Shown piece by piece: positions 1-7,531 of a DNA stretch of 28,012 nt (position 1 is the first letter of the stretch; the number at the start of each line of letters is the position of its first letter). Both the position numbers and the translations under genes were made by a program. Below the pieces are notes generated by a model. That model ran no database searches and was not told the origin of the DNA. It saw nothing but the letters and a program-made list of their open reading frames with translations. The stretch lies in NCBI GenBank assembly GCA_903944255.1, contig CAJARE010000161.1:1-28012 (forward strand), in the 5' to 3' direction. The DNA comes from an uncultured beta proteobacterium. GTDB lineage: Bacteria; Pseudomonadota; Gammaproteobacteria; Burkholderiales; Burkholderiaceae.

Positions 1-1
1 A

Positions 2-148
2 TTAGAAGACAGTTTTCAGGCGCGCGCCTGCATTGATGACCTAAAGGAGGTCTCTGCGGCGATCGTCAAGTGTGGCACCGATTTAACCAAACGTTATTTT
101 GGTGAACTAGGTAAGAGAAGCCTAGATTTGCATGATCCACACTCATAA
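2..148 (+). CDS. C-terminal fragment of an unidentified protein (5' end outside window)
   Basis: A frame open from the window edge to TAA at 146-148 encodes 48 residues. They are mostly charged and helix-prone and end in SLDLHDPHS. There is no recognisable motif, and no minus-strand frame stays open across this stretch, which favours the plus-strand reading. It lies upstream of rne on the same strand and is followed by a stem-loop. I do not recognise the family. It could be a chance frame, but its position directly before a terminator-like hairpin suggests a real gene end. Confidence 0.4.
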   Translation, partial: LEDSFQARACIDDLKEVSAAIVKCGTDLTKRYFGELGKRSLDLHDPHS

Positions 149-149
149 A

Positions 150-174
150 CCGCCTTGGGCTTAGTCCCAAGCGG
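150..174 (+). terminator. Stem-loop between the upstream gene and rne
   Basis: Arms CCGCCTTGGG (150-159) and CCCAAGCGG (166-174) pair with one bulged base around a six-base loop. The stem begins just after the upstream stop codon. No real T-run follows, so intrinsic termination would be weak. It could instead be a processing site or structure in the rne leader. Confidence 0.4.
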
Positions 175-233
175 TATCTAACTTGTCCCCTAACGCATCG
201 CGCTTACTTCGCCCTCCCCCATAGGAGAGTGTT

Positions 234-2816
234 ATGAAACGCATGTTATTTAATGCAACTCAACAAGAAGAGTTGCGAGTTGCCATCGTTGATGGTCAAA
301 AACTGATTGATATTGATATTGAAGCTGCCGGTCGCGAGCAACGTAAAGGCAATATCTATAAAGGTGTTATTACCCGTATTGAACCTTCGCTTGAGGCCTG
401 CTTTGTCAATTACGGCGAAGAACGTCATGGCTTTTTGCCTTTTAAGGAAGTTGCCCGTAGTTATTTCAAAGAGGGTGTAGACGTCCGCAATGCCTCTATC
501 AAGGATGCTTTGCGCGAAGGCCAAGAAATCATTGTTCAGGTAGAAAAAGAGGAGCGCGGCCAAAAAGGTGCTGCCCTAACCTCCTTTGTTTCACTAGCTG
601 GACGTTATTTGGTATTAATGCCAAATAATCCTCGTGGAGGCGGTGTGTCTCGTCGCATTGAGGGTGAAGACCGTCAAGAACTCCGTGATGCCATGTCCCA
701 ATTAGATATCCCTGATGGCATGAGCATCATTGCTCGTACCGCTGGCATTGGCCGTGATGCTACTGAACTGCAATGGGACTTAAGTTACCTCATGCAGTTA
801 TGGAAAGCGATTGATGAAGCCGCTAAAGGCAACTCAGCACCATTATTGATTTACCTCGAATCGAGCCTAGTCATTCGCGCAATCCGTGATTACTTCCAGC
901 CTGATATCGGGGAGATCCTCATCGATACCGATGATATTTATGAGCAAGCTGCTGCATTTATGTCAGTAGTGATGCCAGATAACTTGCCTAGAGTGAAGCG
1001 CTATCAAGATGATGTGCCTTTGTTCTCCCGCTTTCAAATTGAACATCAAATTGAGACTGCCTATTCACGTACAGTGCCATTACCATCAGGTGGCGCTATC
1101 GTAATTGACCATACCGAAGCCTTAGTTTCAGTTGACGTCAACTCTGCAAGAGCAACTCGCGGTTCCGATATTGAAGAAACAGCTACCCGCACTAACCTGG
1201 AAGCAGCTGATGAAATCGCTCGTCAAGCTCGTTTACGTGACTTAGGCGGTTTGATCGTGATCGACTTCATTGATATGGAATCGAGTAAGGCGCAAAAAGA
1301 TGTGGAGAATCGTTTACGCGATGCTTTGCGTCATGATCGTGCGCGCGTGCAAATGGGCAAGATCTCTAAATTTGGCTTAATGGAAATGTCACGCCAACGT
1401 CTTCGTCCAGCGCTATCGGAAGGTAGTCATGTCACCTGTCCACGTTGTAACGGCACTGGCCATATTCGTGATACTGAATCGTCAGCATTGCAAGTTCTGC
1501 GCATCATCCAAGAAGAGGCAATGAAAGAGAACACTGCCGCAATTCATACACAAGTACCAGTTGAAGTGGCTGCATTCCTCTTGAATGAAAAGCGTGCTGA
1601 AGTCATCAAGATTGAGACACGCTTTAAGGTCAATGTTCTGATGGTTCCTAATAAGCATCTCGAAACACCCCATTACAAACTAGAGCGTTTACGTCATGAT
1701 GATCCCCGTCTGGATGATCAAAAAGCAAGCTATGTCATGGCTGAAGAAGCTGCTCGAGAGCTGGAAACAGATACCACTGTTAGTCGGAAAGATGCTGATA
1801 TTAAGGTGCGTCCTGAAGCGGCTGTCAAAGGGATCACACCAACACAACCAGCACCTATTAGTCAACCACGCCCTGCTCGTACTGAGGTAAAAACTCCTGA
1901 AAGCTCTGGTGGTTTGTTTGGATTTATTAAACGCATCTTCTCTTCTGCTCCTGCAGTTGAAGAGAAGCCAGTACCAGCAAATGAGCGTGGTCGCAACCAG
2001 GGACGTAATGGTGATCGCAACCGTAATCGCGGTCGTCGTGGAGATAGGGGTGATCGCGCTGAACGTCCTTCTGCAAATGCTGCTGAAGGTGCGCCTGTAG
2101 AAGGTGGCAATAACAACCGTAACGGTAATCGTAATAACCGTAACGGTAATCGTAACAACCAAAGTGGTCCTAAACCAGAGCGCCAAGAAGCTAATCGTAA
2201 TCAGGGAAGTTCAGCAGCAGTAACACCCGCAACTGAAGCTGCTCCTGGTAGTGAAGCGCCCACAAGCGCAGATGGTGAAGAGCGTCGTGGTCGTAGTCGT
2301 AATCGTCGTGGTCGCGGTCGGGGTCAACGCGGTGAAGGCACTAGCGACACAACAACTTCTCCAGCAGTAAGCGCTTCTACTTTCTCAGGACCTCCCGCGG
2401 GAATGGCTGGTGCATCTGCAACGATGCCAATGCAAAATATTGCCAATAGCTTTGCTAATGTAAAGCCTGCGACAGCAAAATCAGAAAGAGCACCTCGTGC
2501 ACCGCGCCCAGCAAAAGTAGAAGCTCCAACTTCATTAGTGGCAGTTGCTGCCGCGATTGAAGTGATTGTGAAACCTATCCCAGAGCTTCCGAAGGTTGCC
2601 TTCCAGGCGCTTGAAGAAACCCCACTGCAGAGCGTGGTGCAATCTGCAGGAATGATCTGGGTAGCAACTGACTCAAGCAAATTAGCCGAAGTTCAAGGCC
2701 AGATTCAGGCAGAGCCTGTAGTAGAAAATTTAGGCAGAACGCCAAAACCTGCAGCTAGTCTGCCAGAAGGTCCAATGGTTTTAGTTGAAACCGGCGGCCA
2801 AGAAAAAACGGTTTAA
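234..2816 (+). CDS. rne: Ribonuclease E
   Basis: Endoribonuclease that cuts single-stranded AU-rich RNA, starts mRNA decay and matures rRNA and tRNA, usually on the inner membrane as degradosome scaffold. The 860 residues begin with the family start MKRMLFNATQ. An S1-type RNA-binding segment lies at about 36-118. The catalytic metal ligands are D301 (in SVDVNSA) and D344 (in VIDFIDM), matching E. coli D303 and D346, and the Zn-link CPRC is at 402-405. The N-terminal half is strongly conserved. After about residue 550 the protein becomes a disordered tail with two Arg-rich blocks and an Asn/Arg/Gly tandem repeat, then a short hydrophobic motif near the end (GMIWVATDS). It is shorter than the E. 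coli enzyme (1061). AGGAG at 223-227 supports ATG 234. The tail probably binds RNA and partner enzymes. Confidence 0.97.
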   Translation: MKRMLFNATQQEELRVAIVDGQKLIDIDIEAAGREQRKGNIYKGVITRIEPSLEACFVNYGEERHGFLPFKEVARSYFKEGVDVRNASIKDALREGQEIIVQVEKEERGQKGAALTSFVSLAGRYLVLMPNNPRGGGVSRRIEGEDRQELRDAMSQLDIPDGMSIIARTAGIGRDATELQWDLSYLMQLWKAIDEAAKGNSAPLLIYLESSLVIRAIRDYFQPDIGEILIDTDDIYEQAAAFMSVVMPDNLPRVKRYQDDVPLFSRFQIEHQIETAYSRTVPLPSGGAIVIDHTEALVSVDVNSARATRGSDIEETATRTNLEAADEIARQARLRDLGGLIVIDFIDMESSKAQKDVENRLRDALRHDRARVQMGKISKFGLMEMSRQRLRPALSEGSHVTCPRCNGTGHIRDTESSALQVLRIIQEEAMKENTAAIHTQVPVEVAAFLLNEKRAEVIKIETRFKVNVLMVPNKHLETPHYKLERLRHDDPRLDDQKASYVMAEEAARELETDTTVSRKDADIKVRPEAAVKGITPTQPAPISQPRPARTEVKTPESSGGLFGFIKRIFSSAPAVEEKPVPANERGRNQGRNGDRNRNRGRRGDRGDRAERPSANAAEGAPVEGGNNNRNGNRNNRNGNRNNQSGPKPERQEANRNQGSSAAVTPATEAAPGSEAPTSADGEERRGRSRNRRGRGRGQRGEGTSDTTTSPAVSASTFSGPPAGMAGASATMPMQNIANSFANVKPATAKSERAPRAPRPAKVEAPTSLVAVAAAIEVIVKPIPELPKVAFQALEETPLQSVVQSAGMIWVATDSSKLAEVQGQIQAEPVVENLGRTPKPAASLPEGPMVLVETGGQEKTV
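2115..2156 (+). repeat. Two-copy 21-bp tandem repeat in the rne tail
   Basis: Units 2115-2135 and 2136-2156 differ only at the last base (T versus C) and keep the reading frame. Each encodes the seven residues NRNGNRN. The repeat lies in the Arg-rich disordered region of RNase E, so copy number may vary between strains by slippage. Confidence 0.85.
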
Positions 2817-2900
2817 AGCTTTTTCTCCAGACTGTCATTTATCCCACAAAGATATTTGGCAGTTTGGCAGAAACCCCTTTTCACAGCCATAATCAAGCAT

Positions 2901-4016
2901 ATGGTTGAAAAAGTAATCCCCATTCGAATCGATGAAGGCACGGGTCTTAGACCGTCCATTCCTGGACAGTTAGTTGCACCCCATGCCCACACCAAAGATG
3001 CTAGAGGTCGCACTCTGCGAGATCTTCGCATCTCGGTGACTGATCGCTGTAATTTTCGTTGCACGTATTGCATGCCCAAAGAAGTGTTCAACCAAGATTA
3101 CCCTTATCTTTCTCACAAAGAGTTACTGAGCTTTGAAGAAATTACTCGCCTCACTACTATCTTTGCTAGTTTAGGCGTTGAAAAAATACGTCTCACTGGT
3201 GGCGAACCATTACTGCGTAAGAACTTAGAAGTGTTGATTGAAATGCTGGCACAAGTTCGAACACCTGAAAACAGGCCATTAGATCTGACCTTGACGACCA
3301 ATGGCAGCATCTTACGTAAAAAAGCGGCTGCATTAAAAGCCGCCGGCCTACAAAGACTCACCATCAGCTTAGATGGTCTAAATGATGAGATCTTTAAAAA
3401 GATGAATGATGTTGATTTTCCTGTAGCTGATGTACTAGACGGCATCTTAGCGGCACAGGAAGTAGGCTTTGAAAATATCAAGGTCAATATGGTAGTTAAA
3501 AAGGGAACGAATGATCACGAAATTCTTCCTATGGCAAAGCATTTTAAGAGCAGTGGCGTGATTCTGCGTTTTATTGAGTTCATGGATGTAGGTAGCTCTA
3601 ACGGCTGGAATATGGCGGAAGTACTTCCTTCAAAGGACGTCATCGCTCGAATTCATGAATCATTCCCTCTGGAAACAATTCAAGCAAATTACACGGGTGA
3701 AGTTGCGCAACGCTGGCGCTACCTTGATGGATCTGGAGAAATTGGCGTAATCTCCAGCGTGACTCAAACCTTCTGCCATGAATGCACTCGCGCCCGAATC
3801 TCCACAGACGGTCAAATGTATCAATGCTTATTTGCCAATCAGGGTTTTGATTTCAAGACCCTGCTGCGCTCTGGTCATAGTGATTTAGAAATTGCCAATG
3901 CCGTCATGAGCACTTGGTCCAATCGAGACGACCACTATTCTGAAATTCGGGGATCAAATACGGCTAACCCATCGACCGGCAATCGCAAAGTCGAAATGTC
4001 TTATATCGGCGGCTAA
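2901..4016 (+). CDS. moaA: GTP 3',8-cyclase MoaA (radical SAM)
   Basis: First step of molybdenum-cofactor synthesis: converts GTP to 3',8-cyclo-7,8-dihydro-GTP, which MoaC turns into cyclic pyranopterin monophosphate. The radical SAM cluster motif is C50-x3-C54-x2-C57 in DRCNFRCTYC. The glycine motif RLTGGEPL follows. The second C-terminal Fe-S cluster uses C292, C295 and C309, and the essential GG tail ends the protein (SYIGG). I chose ATG 2901 (371 aa). The frame is open further to a TTG at 2856, but neither start has a strong ribosome site and MVEKVIP resembles relatives from recall. The leader before the first cluster is about 26 residues longer than in E. coli. Its stop overlaps the mobA start by one base. 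Confidence 0.95.
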   Translation: MVEKVIPIRIDEGTGLRPSIPGQLVAPHAHTKDARGRTLRDLRISVTDRCNFRCTYCMPKEVFNQDYPYLSHKELLSFEEITRLTTIFASLGVEKIRLTGGEPLLRKNLEVLIEMLAQVRTPENRPLDLTLTTNGSILRKKAAALKAAGLQRLTISLDGLNDEIFKKMNDVDFPVADVLDGILAAQEVGFENIKVNMVVKKGTNDHEILPMAKHFKSSGVILRFIEFMDVGSSNGWNMAEVLPSKDVIARIHESFPLETIQANYTGEVAQRWRYLDGSGEIGVISSVTQTFCHECTRARISTDGQMYQCLFANQGFDFKTLLRSGHSDLEIANAVMSTWSNRDDHYSEIRGSNTANPSTGNRKVEMSYIGG

Positions 4017-4618
4017 TGATTGCTGCAGAACACATTACTGGATTAATTCTTGCTGGTGGCAGGGCACAGCGGATGGGTGGAATTGATAAAGGCCTCATCC
4101 CATTTTTAGGTCAGCCCTTAATTGCTTCTGCTATCACTCGCCTCCAGAATCAAGTGGGTACGATTCTGATTAATGCCAATCGCAACATTACCAAATATGC
4201 CACCTACGGCTACCCTGTCATCCTCGATGAAACCCCAGATTTTTCAGGGCCGCTGGCGGGTTTCTCAGTTGGACTAAAGACCTGTAAAACCCCTTATCTT
4301 TTGACCTCCCCCTGCGATTCGCCGCTTCTTCCTCTGGATCTTGGAGTCCTGCTAGCAGCAGAAATGGAACGTGGCGATTTTCAATTGGTCTACGCCTCAA
4401 GCAAAGAAGCTGATGGCACAGTTTGGGCCCAACCCGTTTTCTGTTTAATGCGCGTAGATTTAATTGACTCACTAAATCTCTTCTTAGAAAGTGGTAATCT
4501 CAAAATCGATCGCTGGTTTAAAGAGTTGCATTCAAGCACGGTGATATTTGAAAATGCTAATGCCTTTGCGAATATCAATACCCCAGAAGAACTCAAAGTC
4601 TTAGAAGAAGCCTCTTGA
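4016..4618 (+). CDS. mobA: Molybdenum cofactor guanylyltransferase MobA
   Basis: Cytosolic enzyme that joins GMP from GTP to Mo-molybdopterin to give the MGD cofactor used by DMSO-reductase-family enzymes such as nitrate reductases and formate dehydrogenases. The N-terminal nucleotide-binding signature LAGGRAQRMGGIDK occupies residues 12-25, and PCDSPLLP fits the metal/nucleotide Asp motif. At 200 residues it is close to the E. coli length (194). The ATG overlaps the moaA stop (TAATG) and its own TGA overlaps the moeA ATG (TGATG), with no clear ribosome site at either junction, which suggests translational coupling. The presence of mobA implies that the host has at least one MGD-type molybdoenzyme. 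Confidence 0.95.
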   Translation: MIAAEHITGLILAGGRAQRMGGIDKGLIPFLGQPLIASAITRLQNQVGTILINANRNITKYATYGYPVILDETPDFSGPLAGFSVGLKTCKTPYLLTSPCDSPLLPLDLGVLLAAEMERGDFQLVYASSKEADGTVWAQPVFCLMRVDLIDSLNLFLESGNLKIDRWFKELHSSTVIFENANAFANINTPEELKVLEEAS

Positions 4619-5934
4619 TGAACCACTCGCCCAATAACCCCATTCTCTTGAGCTCTTCATTACATGTAAATGATGCTCGTAAAGCGATTGCACAAATGGT
4701 GGATGAACTACTCACAGAAGCACGACTTCTCCATCACCCCGCAGACATCAACACCGTTTCATTGGATCAAGCAATCAATCGGATTTTGGCTGAAGATATC
4801 TTATCGCCGATTGATGTGCCATCTGCAGATAACTCTGCTATGGATGGCTTTGCCTTTAATGGAAAGTGTCTAGAAACAAACTTGCTCGACATTACTCTTG
4901 CTGTAGTTGGAACAGCCTTTGCTGGTAAGCCTTATGAAGGTCAGGTTGGGGATGGGCAATGTCTTAAGATCATGACTGGCGCCCTTATGCCGTCTGGCTG
5001 TGACACGGTCATTCCTCAGGAATTGACCACTAACGACAATCCTGAATTCATTACTTTTAAACAAAATCAACTCAAGACTGGTGAGAATCGTCGCTTACGC
5101 GGCGAAGACTTACAAAAGGGTAAGCCAGCAATTACTGCCGGTCGATTATTGCGTCCCTCTGATTTGGGTCTAGCAGCATCTCTTGGCATTGCATCACTGA
5201 AAGTCAAGCGCAAACTGAGAGTGGCTATTTTGTCTTCAGGTGATGAGCTTCGATCCTTAGATCAACCCTTAGAGAGCGGATGCATTTATGACAGTAATCG
5301 CTATAGCCTTACTGGGTTACTGAACCGACTCAATCTAGAAATAATCGATTGTGGCATCGTGCGTGATGACCCCAAATCTTTGAAGCAAGCATTTATTGAG
5401 GCATCAAGCAAAGCAGATGTCTTAATTTCTTCTGGCGGAGTATCAGTTGGCGAAGCAGACTTCACAAAACAAATCATGCAAGAACTGGGTGACGTTGGAT
5501 TTTGGAAGATCGCAATGAGGCCAGGTCGGCCAATGGCATTTGGAACGCTTAAGTCAGCCCCAGATCAATCCCCCGCCAAGAGAACCCTGTTCTTTGGCCT
5601 ACCCGGTAATCCTGTAGCGGTCATGGTAACTTTCTATCAATTTGTTCGAAGCGCACTCTTGCAACTGAATGGTGCGAGCCAAACCGAGACTCCTATAACG
5701 CAAGCTATTTCAGAAACCCCCATTCGTAAAAAGCCAGGTCGTACTGAATTTCAGCGCGCTATCTTAGGACGCAACTCAGAGGGTAGGCCCACCGTCAAGC
5801 TGACTGGTAGCCAAGGAGCTGGCATTTTGCGCTCCATGAGCGAAGCAAGCTGTTTCGTCATTCTCCATCATGATCAAGGAAATATTGCTGCTGGAGATTG
5901 GGTAGATGTGGCGCTTTTTGATGGACTGCTTTAA
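4618..5934 (+). CDS. moeA: Molybdopterin molybdotransferase MoeA
   Basis: Inserts molybdate into adenylylated molybdopterin, the step after MogA. The 438 residues show family motifs in order: the conserved segment with SADNSAMDGFAF near 70-80, then MTGALMPSGCDTVIPQE, the MoCF-binding region with LSSGDEL and YDSNRY, SSGGVSVGEADFTK, and GLPGNPVAVMVTF. The frame is also open at a TTG one codon upstream (4615), but ATG 4618, overlapping the mobA stop as TGATG, is the natural start. It is the last enzyme of the moaA-mobA-moeA run. mogA, which works just before it in the pathway, lies some 12 kb away on the same strand. Confidence 0.95.
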   Translation: MNHSPNNPILLSSSLHVNDARKAIAQMVDELLTEARLLHHPADINTVSLDQAINRILAEDILSPIDVPSADNSAMDGFAFNGKCLETNLLDITLAVVGTAFAGKPYEGQVGDGQCLKIMTGALMPSGCDTVIPQELTTNDNPEFITFKQNQLKTGENRRLRGEDLQKGKPAITAGRLLRPSDLGLAASLGIASLKVKRKLRVAILSSGDELRSLDQPLESGCIYDSNRYSLTGLLNRLNLEIIDCGIVRDDPKSLKQAFIEASSKADVLISSGGVSVGEADFTKQIMQELGDVGFWKIAMRPGRPMAFGTLKSAPDQSPAKRTLFFGLPGNPVAVMVTFYQFVRSALLQLNGASQTETPITQAISETPIRKKPGRTEFQRAILGRNSEGRPTVKLTGSQGAGILRSMSEASCFVILHHDQGNIAAGDWVDVALFDGLL

Positions 5935-5946
5935 GATTGCGTCATC

Positions 5947-6240
5947 ATGAAACTTAGCAAAAAAGAATTAGTCTTCCTCGACCCAATGCACACCGCCAAA
6001 ACCTTAGTTTTGGTTTACCTGTGTTTTTCAGTCCCTATCGTTCTATTGGCACTCTTTGTGGCCTTTGTCCGCGATGGCGCCATTCCTGGCTTTACCGTAC
6101 TGTCAGCACTCATTCTCAATGCCTTACTTGGCTTTGGCTTGTTGTGGATTGCATGCAAAGTTTATAACTGGGTCGCCGGAAAATTTGGTGGCATTGAACT
6201 AGCCTTGCGTGAGCTCCCGGAAGAAATCGAAGCTGAGTAA
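5947..6240 (+). CDS. Small two-TM membrane protein (DUF3566-like)
   Basis: A 97-residue protein with a short basic N-terminus, two hydrophobic spans at about 19-40 and 48-70, and a C-terminal segment YNWVAGKFGGIELALRELPEE. The DP near residue 12 followed by AKT, and the IYNL-like/GGIE ending, resemble from memory the small DUF3566-type membrane proteins of proteobacteria. Function is unknown. It starts 12 bases after moeA and ends just before a strong terminator, so it is probably cotranscribed with the molybdenum-cofactor genes. No enzymatic role can be read from it. Confidence 0.75.
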   Translation: MKLSKKELVFLDPMHTAKTLVLVYLCFSVPIVLLALFVAFVRDGAIPGFTVLSALILNALLGFGLLWIACKVYNWVAGKFGGIELALRELPEEIEAE

Positions 6241-6260
6241 ATGACATTCTAGAAATGAAT

Positions 6261-6293
6261 AAAGCCGAGACCTGTATCTGTCTCGGCTTTTTT
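6261..6293 (+). terminator. Intrinsic terminator, probably bidirectional
   Basis: A perfect 11-bp stem (6261-6271 with 6280-6290, core GCCGAGAC/GTCTCGGC) and an eight-base loop run into a T-tract ending at 6293. The A-rich outer arm lets it work in both directions. It separates the moeA unit from the convergent dehydrogenase gene. Confidence 0.92.
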
Positions 6294-6312
6294 AATGCTA
6301 TTGAATAATGTT

Positions 6313-7299
6313 TTAGGATTGCAATAATTCAGTATTAATTAAGCTGGGTGGTTTCTGACCAGCCAGTGCAGCGCGTAAATTATCTGCAGCCAAATCTACC
6401 ATCGCACGGCGCGTTTTTTCACTAGCACTTGCAATGTGCGGCGCCAAGACAATATTGCTCAATTTTAGTAGCTCAGGATTGACTTTGGGCTCACCCTCAA
6501 AAACATCTAGGCCGGCAGCAAAAATCTTTTTCTCTTTCAGCGCTTGCGCTAAGGCCATATCATCCACAATACCACCGCGGGCAATGTTGACAAGGGTAGC
6601 CGTTGGTTTCATCAAAGCAATTTCTTTGGCTCCAATGGTGTGATGATTTTGTGGGGTGTAAGGCAGCACTAAAACGACATGATCAGCTGTCCGCAGTAAT
6701 TCTTCCTTCGAAACATAAGTTGCACCACACGCCTTTTCATCTGCCTCAGGCAAACGACTACGATTGTGATAAATCACTTTCATACCAAAACCTAAGGCGC
6801 GTTTTGCAATGCCTTGACCAATGCGACCCATTCCAATAATGCCCAGCGTACTGTGATGCAAATCCATGCCTAAGGGGTTATGCACAATCGACCACTGATC
6901 CCACTGACCATTTCTAATCCAATGCTCTGATTCTGTAATGCGCCTTGCGGTTGCCATTAGGAGTGCAAAGCCAAAATCAGCAGTGGTATCGGTTAATACG
7001 CCTGGAGTATTACTTGCCATTACGCCAGCCGCAGTAATTGCAGGGACATCAAAATTGTTATAGCCCACTGCAATATTGGCAACGATCTTTAAGCTTTTAG
7101 CATCAGCCAAAGTACTTGCATCTATCCGCTCGCTACCAGTAACTAAGGCACCAACTACGTTTGACAGCTCCTTTTGTAACTCTTCTGGTGTAAATACTTG
7201 ATCAGCCTGGTTAGACCGAACCTCAAAGGATTCCTCTAACTTGGCTAGCTGATCAGGAAATATCGCTCTAGCTACTAAAATTTTTGGTTTATTACTCAT
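6313..7299 (-). CDS. D-2-hydroxyacid dehydrogenase, glyoxylate/hydroxypyruvate reductase type
   Basis: NAD(P)H-dependent reductase of 2-oxoacids; glyoxylate or hydroxypyruvate is the likeliest substrate. The 328 residues show the Rossmann motif GMGRIG at 156-161 and the catalytic triad of the family: R241 (in NIARGGIVDD), E270 (in DVFEGEP) and H288 (in LAPHIAS). The basic residues after the second strand (HNRSR) suggest NADPH preference. AAGGAC lies just upstream of ATG. It is transcribed alone, divergent from the TRAP binding-protein gene, with 232 bases between. The pairing hints at related carboxylate metabolism, but that is inference. GhrB is the closest named relative I can suggest; substrate is not settled by sequence. 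Confidence 0.9.
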   Translation of the reverse strand: MSNKPKILVARAIFPDQLAKLEESFEVRSNQADQVFTPEELQKELSNVVGALVTGSERIDASTLADAKSLKIVANIAVGYNNFDVPAITAAGVMASNTPGVLTDTTADFGFALLMATARRITESEHWIRNGQWDQWSIVHNPLGMDLHHSTLGIIGMGRIGQGIAKRALGFGMKVIYHNRSRLPEADEKACGATYVSKEELLRTADHVVLVLPYTPQNHHTIGAKEIALMKPTATLVNIARGGIVDDMALAQALKEKKIFAAGLDVFEGEPKVNPELLKLSNIVLAPHIASASEKTRRAMVDLAADNLRAALAGQKPPSLINTELLQS

Positions 7300-7365
7300 C
7301 TATGTCCTTTTATATATCTGGAGATCTGCAATTTGCTCAGCCCGTATCTTAAATTGATCCTTGAA

Positions 7366-7461
7366 AAATTAAGGTGAGAATATTATTGCAATGCAACAAA
7401 TAGTAACCCTATAAATAATCCTACAACAAGGGGAAACCCCCAATCCTATTTACCTTAATTT
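7366..7461. repeat. 10-bp inverted repeat in the divergent dehydrogenase/dctP spacer
   Basis: AAATTAAGGT at 7366-7375 and its exact reverse complement ACCTTAATTT at 7452-7461 lie 76 bases apart between two divergent genes. A small GGGG-AAA-CCCC hairpin (7430-7440) sits between them. The rest of the 7300-7531 spacer shows no clear sigma-70 promoter. The repeat could be a pair of half sites for a regulator, or chance in AT-rich DNA. Confidence 0.4.
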
Positions 7462-7531
7462 GGGTACACTTTAGTTAGGATTCTTTTCGTCCAGAAGTTT
7501 ATTTATCTAAAAATGACCATAGGAGATTTAG

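Noticed and set aside
1689..2186. 165-residue open frame on the minus strand inside rne
   Set aside because: It mirrors the repetitive Arg/Asn-rich rne tail; the Thr/Val-rich product has no family features or ribosome site.
2856..2900. TTG-started 15-residue extension of MoaA
   Set aside because: No ribosome site, and ATG 2901 gives an N-terminus like relatives.
2817..2900. Molybdenum-cofactor riboswitch before moaA
   Set aside because: Only 84 bases and no matching fold can be drawn.
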